The translations under genes were made by a program, and so were the position numbers. A stretch of 64,000 bases of DNA, from the NCBI GenBank assembly GCA_002699125.1, contig PABI01000136.1:102379-166378 (forward strand). The letters are read 5' to 3'. Under the pieces are notes generated by a model. That model did not search any database, was not told the DNA's origin, and saw only the letters and a program-made list of their open reading frames with translations. The stretch comes from Anaerolineaceae bacterium (GTDB taxonomy: Bacteria; Chloroflexota; Anaerolineae; Promineifilales; Promineifilaceae). This document shows, one piece after another, positions 51,161-60,321 of this stretch (position 1 is the stretch's first letter; every line of letters starts with the position of its first letter).

Positions 51161-51639
51161 GGGATGTTCTCCTTGCCTGCTGGCAGATATTCCCAGATAG
51201 TGACTTGATCCGGTAACAGGGCAATGATGGGCAAGACATCCTCACGGCGGAGACGGCCGTACCCAACACCAGGAAAGTTCAAATGAACGCTGGCATCAGG
51301 ATATTCAATACACCAGGCACGCAACGCGGCCGTACTGCGGCGGATGAGTTCCAGACAGGCTGTTTGATTGTAATGACGCTTCACCTGAAATGCACCTAAC
51401 TTCGCGGTCGGCCAGCGTGGACTGATGAGTAGGCTATACTCGCCTAGTTCGCCACAGGTATTCAGGATGTGTTGGCCAAGCGCTTCAGCCAATCCTGGAA
51501 AACGTTCTCGCGCCTGTCGGGCAATGCCGCGGCCCATGATCAACACCCCATCCTTACGAATGGCACTGTTGGTGGTAATCAGAAAAAGATCGGCGGCCGC
51601 AAAAGTAGTCCACATATCGCCGCGCTTGAATTGGGGCAT
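51157..51639 (-). CDS. Macro-domain-like protein
   Basis: A 160-residue protein from the ATG at 51639 (AGGAGGACAATC upstream). LFLITTNSAIRKDGVLIMGRGIARQARERFPGLAEALG and a later HLNFPGVGYGRL resemble the ADP-ribose-binding core of macro domains (N-terminal strand with Asn, GRG loop, and Gly-rich GVGYG loop). Such proteins are often found with ADP-ribosylation systems or as phage/plasmid proteins. Its leader contains copy 4 of the hairpin + GATGGGG motif. Overlaps the next gene as ATGA. Confidence 0.7.
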   Translation of the reverse strand: MPQFKRGDMWTTFAAADLFLITTNSAIRKDGVLIMGRGIARQARERFPGLAEALGQHILNTCGELGEYSLLISPRWPTAKLGAFQVKRHYNQTACLELIRRSTAALRAWCIEYPDASVHLNFPGVGYGRLRREDVLPIIALLPDQVTIWEYLPAGKENIP

Positions 51640-51651
51640 GATTGTCCTCCT

Positions 51652-51691
51652 GAGGGGGTCGCAACTCACCCCATCGGCGCGGTTACGCGCC
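51652..51691 (-). promoter_or_regulatory. Leader motif copy 4 (hairpin + GATGGGGT)
   Basis: On the minus strand a GGCGCG-TAAC-CGCGCC hairpin is followed by GATGGGGTGAG and, 10 nt later, CCCCC that can pair with GGGG; then comes the ribosome-binding site of the macro-like gene. The remaining 51692-51965 has no gene. Confidence 0.55.
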
Positions 51692-51965
51692 AAAAGGCCG
51701 TCATTAGACAGCGTTTTGGCACCTGAGGGGCGTTTTAAGAAATTTTAGGTTTTATTCTGGGAATAATGAAATTGTTCTGGCAGTTGGTAAACCTTACAGA
51801 AAGCCCTTTAGAACACCAATTATTCCAAAGTTCAGGCCAATTGGGGAGTGGTAGATAGATTGCAACGAGTAAACGGGTTACGGCCGTTTTGCGTTTAGAC
51901 CGCCTGAAAGAATAGGGGTATAACTTTGTAACCATCTCTCAACCCAATAGTAAGCGGAGGACACC

Positions 51966-52119
51966 ATGAGACGACGCCGAATTCTATTGATCGCAGCAGG
52001 GCTTCTCGCACTTTGTTGCCTGGGCGCGGTAATATCTGTCCTTTTCTTTCCAGAAAGTGATGACATCGCAGAAGAAACTGCAACGGTACAAGTCGCTGAT
52101 ATGGAAATAGAACCAAGTA
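51966..52119 (+). pseudogene. 5' part of an exported-protein gene interrupted by the Tn3 element
   Basis: ATG at 51966 after AAGCGGAGGACACC. Codons 1-51 encode a basic start, a hydrophobic segment (ILLIAAGLLALCCLGAVISVLFF) and an acidic stretch ending in DMEIEPS. The frame then enters the transposon's inverted repeat at 52120 and continues 51 codons as nonsense to 52274. Deleting 52120-61289 and one copy of AAGTA joins it in frame to 61295-61857 (...EPS|TTPEPVVP...), giving a ~238-residue exported or membrane-anchored protein. Confidence 0.9.
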
Positions 52120-52157
52120 GGGTATTTTTGCATATCCCCCAACAAAGTATATTAGCA
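52120..52157 (+). repeat. Left terminal inverted repeat of the Tn3 element
   Basis: Starts GGGTATTTTTGCATATCCCC. It matches the outer right end (61252-61289, inverted) better than the internal right end, which lacks two bases near the tip. Confidence 0.85.
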
Positions 52158-52373
52158 AGCCAGTTGGTCGGAGTTGATGGGGTGGAGTACGTCACCAATT
52201 CCTGCACATTAGTTGAACGGAACCCTCTGATGGAGGGTACAGAAAAACGTTGGTTATTCTGCACAGGTTCATAAGCCTGTGTCTCTCTCTGGCAAGAGTG
52301 TCCAAAAAACTTGTGTGATTATTCAAGGTGCAATAAACTATCTTTTTCACCTTTTTAATGGACGCTTATTATC

Positions 52374-53255
52374 ATGAAAGTCGGTTATGCTCGTGTCAGC
52401 ACACAAGACCAGGATTTAGCCCTGCAACTTGACGCACTCCAAACGGTCGGCTGCACCACCGTTTATCAGGAAAAAGTCACCAGCACGAAAAAAGAGCGAC
52501 CTGAATTACAGACCATGTTGACCCAACTTCAAGAAGATGATGTGGTGGTGGTCTGGAAACTGGATCGATTAGGCCGCTCCCTGAAAGAGTTGGTTACTCT
52601 GGTAAATCGTATTCAAGGCAAGGGAGCCGAGTTTCAGAGCCTACATGATCATATTGATACCACCACGCCCCAAGGCAGATTCACGTTTCATGTTTTCGCA
52701 GCGCTGGCAGAGTTTGAAAGGGATCTCATTCGTGAACGGACAAAAGCAGGTCTGGCGGCGGCTCGCGCTCGCGGCCGGGTGGGTGGCCGCCCCAAAGGCC
52801 TGTCCAAAGCGGCGCAGCACAAATCCATTGTGGCTGAGAAGTTATATCTGGAAAGGGAGTTGACTATCAAGCAAATCTGTCAACAACTCTCCATCTCCAA
52901 AAGCACCTTCTACAATTATTTACGCCATCGAGGTGTTGAAATCAGCACCCCACGCCAAAAGAAGAAGATCATCCAAGTGGAACTGTGGCTGCGGATTGAA
53001 AGGAACAACAAATATGTGCGGGGCAAAAAGCGAGCGCGTGACGAAATTGAACGCTATGTCCTGTCTGAATACGCGATGAAAAAGCCTCACAAAGATGGAT
53101 GGGATTACATCTTGACCATCTCTTACGACACAGACAAGGAGCTAGACGATATTGTCTCTGACATTCTGGTAGAAGCCTCCCGGACAGCAGAGGATCGCAA
53201 CTGCTTTATCGAGGCAGATGTCCGGGCCATGGATGGTTCAGATAGGTATTGGTAG
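52374..53255 (+). CDS. tnpR: Serine recombinase/resolvase of the Tn3 element, C-terminally extended
   Basis: A 293-residue protein. MKVGYARVSTQDQDLALQLDAL has the YxRVS motif with the catalytic Ser (S9), followed by VWKLDRLGRSLKEL and GRFTFHVFAALAEFERDLIRERTKAG, typical of resolvases/invertases, and a helix-turn-helix at ~165-185. Tn3 resolvases resolve cointegrates at res. This one is ~100 residues longer than usual; the extra C-terminal part (RKKIIQVELWLRIERNNKYVRG...) is not recognised. The 100 bp upstream contain a CACAGG...CCTGTG inverted pair that may be part of res. Its end overlaps the transposase frame. Confidence 0.9.
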   Translation: MKVGYARVSTQDQDLALQLDALQTVGCTTVYQEKVTSTKKERPELQTMLTQLQEDDVVVVWKLDRLGRSLKELVTLVNRIQGKGAEFQSLHDHIDTTTPQGRFTFHVFAALAEFERDLIRERTKAGLAAARARGRVGGRPKGLSKAAQHKSIVAEKLYLERELTIKQICQQLSISKSTFYNYLRHRGVEISTPRQKKKIIQVELWLRIERNNKYVRGKKRARDEIERYVLSEYAMKKPHKDGWDYILTISYDTDKELDDIVSDILVEASRTAEDRNCFIEADVRAMDGSDRYW

Positions 53256-53286
53256 CCTGTCCCTTCTCCTTGGTGAAGTTGCCCAA

Positions 53287-56200
53287 ATGGTTAATGAGCA
53301 AGCCGAGCCAACAGAAACAAAACGTCTGAAAATTCTGGAGACAGAAGAAATAGAAGCAGTCTATGGTTTACCGATTTTTGATGATGATGAACGGGCTGCC
53401 TATTTCACACTTTCGCCCTCGGAAAGAGCTGCGCTGTCACAATTTCGTGGTGCAAAATCACCTATCCATTACATTCTTCAACTCGGTTATTTCAAAGCCC
53501 GCCGTCAATTTTTCACCTTCTCGCTGAAACAGGTGGTAGCGGATGCTTACTACGTCCAACGTTCTTACTTTCCTGATTTTGAGTTGACTGATTTGAACAT
53601 TGCCAAAATCACTCGCCTTAAACAGCAAAATCTAATCATGGACATATGGCAATATCGTCTGTGTGATGAAACTGAGCGGCAGCAGCTTCGGCTAAAAGCA
53701 CAGCAGTTGGCTCAAATCAGCAGTCGCCCTGTCTATATTTTCCGTGAACTCATGGCTTATCTGACAAGGCAGCGTCTCGTTGCGCCGGCCTACACTGTCC
53801 TGCAAGATATGATTGGGGATGTCCTGCAACGGGAAAGGGAACGGCTCATTGCCATTGCCAAATTTCATCTCATTGATGAACAGGTCGCCGCGCTCAACAG
53901 CTTGTTAGCTAATCCTCGTGGTTTGTATGAAATCACTCGTTTGAAACGTGAACCAAAGGATTTCAGCAACAAAGAAATTGCCAGAGAGGTTAAGCGTGGT
54001 GAACAGATTAAGCCTTTATATGACGCGGCTCAGAATATATTGCCTCATCTGGACATTTCCAATGAGAGCATCAAGTATTATGCTTCCCTGATCAACTATT
54101 ATTCCGTTTTCCAGATGGGTCAGCTGGATGAAAGCCTGGCACACATCTACCTGCTTTGCTTTGTTTACCATCGGTATCAAAAGCTGCACGACAATCTGAT
54201 CAACTGTTTCATTTTTCGGGTGCGACAGCTTCTGGATGAGGCGAAAAGCGCAGCCAAAGAACGTGTGTACCTGTATCGCCTGGAACATAATCGGAATCTG
54301 CACAAGGCAGGGCAGGTTCTCAAACTGTTTGCTGACGATACAATTGATGCAGCCACCCCATTTGGGGAAGTGAAAACAAAAGCCTTCGCTATCTTGCCAG
54401 AAGCAGAGCTTACTCAGGTAGCTGATCACATTATCGAACAAACTATCCAACTGGATGAGCAGCTTTTTCAATGGGAACACATTGACCAGATTGCCCAACG
54501 TGTCAAGACACGGCTGCGGCCCCTCCTGCGAAATATAGATTTTCAGGCGACATCGGCGAATCAATCATTGATGACGGCCGTTCGTTTTCTGAAAACGGCT
54601 GTCCAAAAGCAGAAGCCTTTAACCCAATTCAAACTGGAGCAGTTTCCCCGGCGTTTTATTCTAGTCAAGAGCAAATCCTATCTGTACAGCACAGATACCA
54701 ATGGTAAAAAACAACTCCTGGTAGATCGCTATGAGTTTCTCATTTACCGATTGCTTCGTAATCATTTGGAATCAGGGGATGTCTTTTGTGGGGATAGTGT
54801 CCATTTTCGCAGCTTTGACGATGACCTGTTGAGTGATGAACAATGGCAGGAAAAAGAAGCACTCATTGCTCAAATTGGCCTGCCTATTCTGACACAACCA
54901 GTCGAAGAACATTTAGCAGAACTCGAAAACTTGTTGGAAACACGACTGAAAGAAGTAAATCAACGCATTGCTTCTGGAGAAAATGAGCATATCGTCGTCA
55001 AAAAAAGCGGCCGTTGGCATCTTCCCTATTCGCGCATGGGAGATACGATCAATGATCCATTTTTTGATGCTTTATCACAGGTGGATATTCAGGCTGTCTG
55101 TAAATTTGTGCATCAACGCTGTCAATTTCTGAATGAGTTTACCCATGTCCTCCATCGGTATGCCGGACGCAAAGCAGATGAACAAACCTTGATTGCCTGT
55201 ATCATTGCTTGGGGAACGAATATGGGATTAGGACGTATGGGGCAGATTTCAGATGTGCCCTACCAAACACTTGCATCGACATCCAACAATTTCATTCGCC
55301 TGGAAACATTGCAAAAAGCAAATGATTCGGTGGTCAATGCCATTGCTCAACTGCCCATATTCCAGCAGTATCACATTGGGGATACGATTCACTCCAGCAG
55401 TGATGGACAGAAATTTGAAACACAATTCCACACGATCAATGCCCGCTATTCTTCCAAATATTTTGGCATGATGAAAGGAGTTGTCGCCTACACCTTAACG
55501 GCCAATCATGTGCCGATTAACACCGAAATTATTGGCCCCAATGAGCACGAGAGCCATTTTGTTTTCGACCTGCTCTACAATAACCTGACTGACATCCAGC
55601 CGACCATCCACTCCACCGATACGCATGGCGCCAATGAGGTCAATTTCGGTATTTTGCACTTCTTTGGCTACCAGTTTGCCCCCCGTTATCGGGACATTTA
55701 CGACAAGGTGAGCCAGGGATTGTATGGGTTTAAGCATCCCAGTCAGTATGATTCAGACTGGTTGCTGCGACCCATTCGCAAAATCAGGAAAAAACTGGTT
55801 ATTGAAGAATGGGAAAACATGCAGCGGATCATGGTGTCTCTGGCCTTAAAGACAACAACCCAATCTATCATCATTGGTAAGCTCAGTGCCTATGCCCGCA
55901 AAAACAAGACCAAGCGTGCCCTGTGGGAATATGACAATATCATTCGTAGCCTTTATTTTCTCAACTACGTTGATCTGCTTTCCTTGCGCCGTTATGTGCA
56001 GCAGGCTGTGAATCGGGGAGAAAGCTACCATAAATTTCATCGTACTGTGTCTCATGCCAATTTTGGGAGGCTGCGTTTCAAAACAGAAGGGGAACAACAG
56101 ATTTGGAATGAGTGTGGCCGCCTGATTGCAAACTGCATTATCTTTTACAATGCCACGATTTTGTCTAATGTACTGCGCTACCAGACAGATAATGGTAGAT

Positions 56201-56361
56201 CGTCGAGCAAGGTGTCCATTGAAAAGGTGTCACCGATTGCCTGGCAGCATATCAATTTCTACGGCCGTTTTGAATTTACCAAATCATTTCAGCCCATTGA
56301 CATGGATGCGATTGTGCAGGAGTTGGTGACTCGTCCAGGCACGTCGTCCCTAATAGATTAG
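53287..56361 (+). CDS. tnpA: Tn3-family transposase
   Basis: About 1,024 residues from the ATG at 53287; the frame is open from 53218. Length and layout fit Tn3 TnpA (DDE transposases near 1,000 residues): RAALSQFRGAKSPIHYILQLGYFKARRQFF in the N-terminal domain, and catalytic-region segments such as VFDLLYNNLTDIQPTIHSTDTHGANEVNFGILHFFGYQFAPR, where STDTHG carries an essential Asp. The gene seems intact. It catalyses replicative transposition through the terminal repeats. A diverged copy of its last ~120 bp occurs again at 61115-61240. Confidence 0.92.
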   Translation: MVNEQAEPTETKRLKILETEEIEAVYGLPIFDDDERAAYFTLSPSERAALSQFRGAKSPIHYILQLGYFKARRQFFTFSLKQVVADAYYVQRSYFPDFELTDLNIAKITRLKQQNLIMDIWQYRLCDETERQQLRLKAQQLAQISSRPVYIFRELMAYLTRQRLVAPAYTVLQDMIGDVLQRERERLIAIAKFHLIDEQVAALNSLLANPRGLYEITRLKREPKDFSNKEIAREVKRGEQIKPLYDAAQNILPHLDISNESIKYYASLINYYSVFQMGQLDESLAHIYLLCFVYHRYQKLHDNLINCFIFRVRQLLDEAKSAAKERVYLYRLEHNRNLHKAGQVLKLFADDTIDAATPFGEVKTKAFAILPEAELTQVADHIIEQTIQLDEQLFQWEHIDQIAQRVKTRLRPLLRNIDFQATSANQSLMTAVRFLKTAVQKQKPLTQFKLEQFPRRFILVKSKSYLYSTDTNGKKQLLVDRYEFLIYRLLRNHLESGDVFCGDSVHFRSFDDDLLSDEQWQEKEALIAQIGLPILTQPVEEHLAELENLLETRLKEVNQRIASGENEHIVVKKSGRWHLPYSRMGDTINDPFFDALSQVDIQAVCKFVHQRCQFLNEFTHVLHRYAGRKADEQTLIACIIAWGTNMGLGRMGQISDVPYQTLASTSNNFIRLETLQKANDSVVNAIAQLPIFQQYHIGDTIHSSSDGQKFETQFHTINARYSSKYFGMMKGVVAYTLTANHVPINTEIIGPNEHESHFVFDLLYNNLTDIQPTIHSTDTHGANEVNFGILHFFGYQFAPRYRDIYDKVSQGLYGFKHPSQYDSDWLLRPIRKIRKKLVIEEWENMQRIMVSLALKTTTQSIIIGKLSAYARKNKTKRALWEYDNIIRSLYFLNYVDLLSLRRYVQQAVNRGESYHKFHRTVSHANFGRLRFKTEGEQQIWNECGRLIANCIIFYNATILSNVLRYQTDNGRSSSKVSIEKVSPIAWQHINFYGRFEFTKSFQPIDMDAIVQELVTRPGTSSLID

Positions 56362-56396
56362 CTTGCTACTCTATATTGGGGAATATGCAAACACCC
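56359..56396 (-). repeat. Internal copy of the Tn3 right inverted repeat
   Basis: Read inwards it begins GGGTGTTTGCATATTCCCCA. It directly follows the intact transposase and is more diverged from the left repeat than the outer copy at 61252-61289. The next 5 bp are TAGTA, not AAGTA. Confidence 0.75.
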
Positions 56397-56614
56397 TAGT
56401 ACCAAAGTACTATGGGGAGGGGCATTAGTTTCCAATATAAAAGATTATTGTCAGAAAAATCTTATAAACTCTTGACTTTTCTTCAATACCCCAAACAATA
56501 ACAGCTACACTCAACCACACTGAAGTAGAAAATTCAACCTCGTGAGATGCAGGGTTCGTTTAACCTTGTCTCTGCCAGTTCAGAGAAGGTTTGATGACCA
56601 GGAGGATGATTCAG

Positions 56615-57241
56615 ATGAGCCAACCCCAAGGAAACGCGCGGCGACCGATGAGCGGCCAGAAGTTAACGCGCCGCCAGATGCTCAAAGCCGCCGGCGCCAC
56701 CATTATTGGCGGGGGGGCCGCTATCTTTGCCAAAAGTCTGGCGGCCGAGTCGGCTGGCGAAGAAGCGCCGCTTGTTGTCGGCACGCTGGAACGGATTGAA
56801 CCGCCGGACCTCCTCCACGTCTCAACTGACCCCGCCCAGTCACCGGCTAAAACCACGCTTGTTAAGGCACCTGATACAGCCACATTTAGCCGTGGCCTAC
56901 AAGGCGTCGTCAACGATGTCGACGCTTTCGTGCCTGGAGACAAAGTCGTGGCCGAAGGCGAATGGGAAGATGGGCTGTTTGTGGCCACAGCTTTGATGAG
57001 CCTTTACTACTCTATTGAAGGTGAGATCATCGAGCGAGACCAGGAACGGCTGGAAACCACAGCCGGCACAATTCTGTTGACGCCGGAAAGCGAGAAGGCC
57101 GCGGCCGCCGGCTATGAAGCCATATCGCTGGATGAGCTAGCCGCCGGCGATGAGATCGCCGCCCTCGTTTGGAACGACCCAACTATTAATACCTACCTCG
57201 CCGCCAAAGTGGGAACGAGGGTATCAACTGAAGGGCCATGA
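56615..57241 (+). CDS. Tat-signal exported protein, first cargo gene
   Basis: A 208-residue protein with AGGAGGATGATTCAG before the ATG. Residues ~15-40 (KLTRRQMLKAAGATIIGGGA) are a twin-arginine signal with RR followed by a hydrophobic stretch, so the protein is exported folded, perhaps with a cofactor. The mature part is beta-rich and acidic (VVGTLERIEPPDLLHV; GVVNDVDAFVPGDKVVAEGEWEDG). No family recognised. Its end overlaps the MauE-like start by 4 bp, making it part of one transcriptional unit with the Mau-like genes. Confidence 0.75.
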   Translation: MSQPQGNARRPMSGQKLTRRQMLKAAGATIIGGGAAIFAKSLAAESAGEEAPLVVGTLERIEPPDLLHVSTDPAQSPAKTTLVKAPDTATFSRGLQGVVNDVDAFVPGDKVVAEGEWEDGLFVATALMSLYYSIEGEIIERDQERLETTAGTILLTPESEKAAAAGYEAISLDELAAGDEIAALVWNDPTINTYLAAKVGTRVSTEGP

Positions 57242-57852
57242 ACGGCTTTGAAGCGTTAATCTCGCTGGTACACGATCTTTATCGCCTCCTGACTGGAGCA
57301 TCGGGACATGGGATAGTGCGCTGGTTTCTGGTCTTTGTATTTGCCTGGAGTGGCTTCGTCAAGCTGCGTAACCCGGTCCTGGCAGCGATGGCGATGGTCG
57401 ATTTCGCCGTTGTTCCTCACGTTTACCCCCTTTTGGGCCGGTTGTTAGGCGGGTTTGAGTTTCTATTGGCGCTGGCCCTGGCCTTCAACGTACTGCCACG
57501 GCTGGCATTTTCGGTAACGTTCCTGTTGCTTGGCCTCTTTACCTTGCTTATCGGCCGTAGTTTGTGGGCGGGAGACGCGTTTGCCTGTTTTTGTTTTGGA
57601 GACACAGATTCCAGCCTCTCCGGCTGGACGCTCGCCCGCACCGGCACACTGGCATTGTTGGCCGGCGCGGCAGCCTCAGTTCCCGCACCGGGTGCCTTAA
57701 ACCAGGGGTTTCAAACCGGCGTCTTTCAGGCCACCATTGCCCTATCCCTGTTGGGCGTGATTGTACTGGCCGCTTCTATTCCCCGATTGATTGCTTGGAG
57801 CAGCGATTCATTCACAGGGAATAGAGATGTTATCACGGAGGCAGGTAAATGA
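57238..57852 (+). CDS. MauE/DoxX-like membrane protein
   Basis: A 204-residue protein with at least four membrane segments (WFLVFVFAWSGFVKLRNP, LLGGFEFLLALALAFNVLPRLAFSV, LLLGLFTLLIGRSLWAGD and a C-terminal pair). The pattern FAWSGFVKLRNP...AMAMVDFAVVP and the CFCFGD loop after the third helix fit MauE, which acts with MauD in disulphide formation of methylamine dehydrogenase light chain; CFC could carry the redox cysteines. It overlaps the genes on both sides (ATGA). Confidence 0.75.
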   Translation: MNGFEALISLVHDLYRLLTGASGHGIVRWFLVFVFAWSGFVKLRNPVLAAMAMVDFAVVPHVYPLLGRLLGGFEFLLALALAFNVLPRLAFSVTFLLLGLFTLLIGRSLWAGDAFACFCFGDTDSSLSGWTLARTGTLALLAGAAASVPAPGALNQGFQTGVFQATIALSLLGVIVLAASIPRLIAWSSDSFTGNRDVITEAGK

Positions 57853-58409
57853 GTGGATTAGCAACCGCTGCCCTAATCCTGATTGCTATCTGGCTGGGCG
57901 TTTTAACGGTGGCGCTCGTCCTGACGGTCCGCCAGATAGGGATTTTAACGGTGCGCCTTTCCCAGGCCGGGGAAAGTTTTAACGTCGATACCGACGGGCC
58001 AGAAGTCGGCAGCGACATTCCTTCTGAAGTCAGAAAGATATTGCCGGGCATTGAGACGAGCGTTGTCAATTTTATTTTGCTGTCGTCGAATTGCAACCCA
58101 TGTCGCGAGCTGGCGACAAAGTTGGATGGGCATTCTTTTGACGCTCCGGTCATTACCTTGCTGGCGGGGCGAAAAGAGCTGGCGGACGGCCTGGCTTCAC
58201 TGCTGCCGTCGGGCTTTCAGGTTCTGCGCGATCCGGCTGCCAGCCAGGTAGCGGCCGCGTTCCAGATTCAGAGCACACCGTTTGCCGTGGCTGTGGCGGC
58301 CGGCAAGGTGAGAAGTAAAGCGTATCTCCATTCGTTAGATGATTTATTGGCGCTCGCCAACGGGCAGAAAACCCGACCGCCGTTACGAGAAGGAGTAAAA
58401 GATGAATGA
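57849..58409 (+). CDS. MauD-like membrane-anchored thioredoxin-fold protein
   Basis: A 186-residue protein: one N-terminal membrane anchor (ALILIAIWLGVLTVALVLTV) and a thioredoxin-like domain with FILLSSNCNPCRELA, a CxxC redox pair, and a later IQSTPFAVAV with the cis-Pro. This is the layout of MauD, the partner of MauE in making disulphides. It overlaps the MauE-like gene and the Cys-rich gene, so all three are co-translated. Substrate is inferred to be the Cys-rich protein. Confidence 0.8.
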   Translation: MSGLATAALILIAIWLGVLTVALVLTVRQIGILTVRLSQAGESFNVDTDGPEVGSDIPSEVRKILPGIETSVVNFILLSSNCNPCRELATKLDGHSFDAPVITLLAGRKELADGLASLLPSGFQVLRDPAASQVAAAFQIQSTPFAVAVAAGKVRSKAYLHSLDDLLALANGQKTRPPLREGVKDE

Positions 58410-58809
58410 CAGTATTCGCCGCCTAGTAGACATGGACGACCAGGCGCTGGCCAATGTGCCCTTTGGGCGTAATCGCTTTTTACGGACACTAGGAATCGTA
58501 CTTTTTGGCCTGGCTACACGCCTGGTTGCGCCCCAGTTAGCCCGAGCCTATCACGGTAGTCCACCACATCCATGTTATGCATTCGGCCAGTGTCATTGCT
58601 GCAATGGTACGCAATGTTGTGGCGGAAACTGCCAATATCCTGGCTCGTTGGGCTGTCCTGGTGGAGGTCAGTGTTGGTATACGTGTGTAGGCAGTGAAGG
58701 ATTATATCAATGTTGTGATTGGCAAGAATGTATCCCCAACCCTCCTCCAGACACGGGTTGTAGCTGGAAGAATTGTGTTTGTGTTAAATTCCTCGGATCC
58801 TTTTGCTAG
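58402..58809 (+). CDS. Very Cys-rich exported protein, methylamine dehydrogenase light chain-like
   Basis: A 135-residue protein. Residues ~23-50 (RNRFLRTLGIVLFGLATRLV then APQLARA) look like a Tat-type or Sec signal; MauA also has a long twin-arginine-like leader. The ~85-residue mature part contains about 18 Cys, with CHCCNG, QCCGGNC, GGQCWYTCVG and YQCCDWQEC; the two Trp residues near Cys are reminiscent of the tryptophans of the TTQ cofactor of MauA, but no heavy chain (MauB) gene is present. Overlaps the MauD-like gene. Likely a disulphide-rich product matured by MauD/MauE; a toxin, a redox protein or a peptide substrate are all possible. Confidence 0.7.
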   Translation: MNDSIRRLVDMDDQALANVPFGRNRFLRTLGIVLFGLATRLVAPQLARAYHGSPPHPCYAFGQCHCCNGTQCCGGNCQYPGSLGCPGGGQCWYTCVGSEGLYQCCDWQECIPNPPPDTGCSWKNCVCVKFLGSFC

Positions 58810-58827
58810 CATGTAAACGGGAACAAG

Positions 58828-59463
58828 ATGATATTGAATGTAAAGAGGTTTATATACCTTGAAATACTCGCAAAAATTCTTTTGCTTTTGCTGGTTGCCT
58901 GTTCTGGGCCAACTATAGACCAGGCTGAGGTTCAGGAGATAGTTGTCACCCGAAACAACGCTGCACTGCCAGAAGGATGCAGCCCTGCTGAGGTGGCCCA
59001 ACTCATCATGAGCTTTCTCGATGCTTATAATGATGGCAACCAGGAAAAGCTGGCGGAGCTATTTGCTTTTGGTAGAGAAAGTTGGTTCTCGGACACCATT
59101 AAAGAGGGGGAGAATTTTACAGCTTATACTGAAGCAAGCTTGCTAGACTACCTTGCTGAGAGGCATCAATACAATGAGCGCCTGCAATTGGTTGTAGTTG
59201 ATATTGCTGGTCCAAGCTGGCATGGGGGTGCGGATTTTGCTTTCCGCCTTAGACGAGAGGCGGACGACCTTCAGCCTGTTGGTCGTGAGAGGTACGTTGA
59301 GGGAGGAGGTTCCATTTTTTGCCAGACTCAGCAGGTTATGGTTTGGGGTATGGGAACGAGGCCTCCAGATTATCCAGAATCCCAATTGGCCCAGGTGTGC
59401 CCCAAACCGCCTGGCAACCCTGAGAATGTGGTTGTTGCCTGCGCTCGCCCTGTATCTGAGTAA
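58828..59463 (+). CDS. Predicted lipoprotein, cargo
   Basis: A 211-residue protein with a lipoprotein signal (LLLLLVACSGP, Cys ~25). Mature part has AEVAQLIMSFLDAYNDGNQEKLAELF, resembling the start of SnoaL/NTF2-like domains, then FAFRLRREADD. A short related fragment lies just downstream (59525-59650) with the shared EIVVTRN-ALPEGC-type sequence. No family firmly recognised. Confidence 0.65.
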   Translation: MILNVKRFIYLEILAKILLLLLVACSGPTIDQAEVQEIVVTRNNAALPEGCSPAEVAQLIMSFLDAYNDGNQEKLAELFAFGRESWFSDTIKEGENFTAYTEASLLDYLAERHQYNERLQLVVVDIAGPSWHGGADFAFRLRREADDLQPVGRERYVEGGGSIFCQTQQVMVWGMGTRPPDYPESQLAQVCPKPPGNPENVVVACARPVSE

Positions 59464-59524
59464 AAAAGTAAAAGAAGCCACGAATGATCATCAAATATGC
59501 GGTGAGAATTGCGGCAGCGGTTTT

Positions 59525-59650
59525 ATGACCGCCTGTGCTGGATCGATGGTATCGTACCCAGAAGACCGGGAAGTCATTGTTACCCGCGATGAGCGCGACC
59601 TTCCCGAAGGATGCAGCCATTGTTTGCTCCGAGGCGATATTTGTGCCTGA
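59525..59650 (+). pseudogene. Fragment duplicating the N-terminus of the lipoprotein
   Basis: A 41-codon frame reading TACAGSMVSYPEDREVIVTRD then ERDLPEGCS repeats the lipoprotein's ACSGP...EVQEIVVTRNNAALPEGCS, then ends. It is a leftover of a tandem duplication between the lipoprotein and the next gene. Confidence 0.55.
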
Positions 59651-59670
59651 GGAAGGAGAGTAGAAGCGCG

Positions 59671-60309
59671 ATGAGAAAGACCGTGATTGCTCTGGTTGCG
59701 GGGCTGTTGGCCCTGGTCTGGCTAACGGCGGGCAATGCCCGGGCCAAAATCACAACGGCAAGGATCACCATCAGCGGTCCCGGAATGACCAGAACCATTG
59801 AGGTAACCGATCTAGTAACACTGCAAAAACTCTCTCCAGAGCGTCTTGAAGACACTGAACACCCTGTTAACCCACCCGAAGATCTTGGTCCTGGTTTCAC
59901 TGTAATCCGCTATTACCGACCGGATGGGTATGTAGAACCGGTCGAGCGCCCCAGCGTCCTTCTCGACTCTGCCGAAGAGATACAGTTTCAGCGGGAACAA
60001 GGGTTTCGGCCGATTGACCAGGTGCGTTACCATCCTGATCCGTCAGGTGGACCTGGTTATATCTTCTACGAGCACTATAACTTGAACGTAATTGTGCCCT
60101 ACGAGGGAAATTGGTATCGGGCTACGGAAGTAGGCGAGGCGACGATACGAGGTGTCCTGGCCGAAAATGACGTTTCTCCAACGGATGAGAAGACAACAAT
60201 CCAGTTGTGGCTTGCTGAAGGGGAGAATAGGGGGTCTGGGTTATTGCTCATCGCTGTATCCGGCGGCCTGCTTGTTTTGGCTGGCTTGCTCTGGAGAAGG
60301 TTCGTGTAA
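59671..60309 (+). CDS. Exported protein with C-terminal membrane anchor, cargo
   Basis: A 212-residue protein; GGAAGGAGAGTAG lies upstream of the ATG at 59671. Residues 1-26 are a Sec signal (VIALVAGLLALVWLTAGNARA), the middle is beta-rich, and the last ~22 residues (LLLIAVSGGLLVLAGLLWRRFV) are a membrane segment with a basic end. It should sit on the outer face of the membrane. No family recognised. Confidence 0.7.
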   Translation: MRKTVIALVAGLLALVWLTAGNARAKITTARITISGPGMTRTIEVTDLVTLQKLSPERLEDTEHPVNPPEDLGPGFTVIRYYRPDGYVEPVERPSVLLDSAEEIQFQREQGFRPIDQVRYHPDPSGGPGYIFYEHYNLNVIVPYEGNWYRATEVGEATIRGVLAENDVSPTDEKTTIQLWLAEGENRGSGLLLIAVSGGLLVLAGLLWRRFV

Positions 60310-60321
60310 GGGGGTAATCAG

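Noticed and set aside
53218..53286. An earlier start for the Tn3 transposase overlapping the resolvase
   Set aside because: The extra 23 residues lie inside the resolvase coding end and do not resemble transposase N-termini; the ATG at 53287 is more plausible, though its ribosome-binding site is weak.
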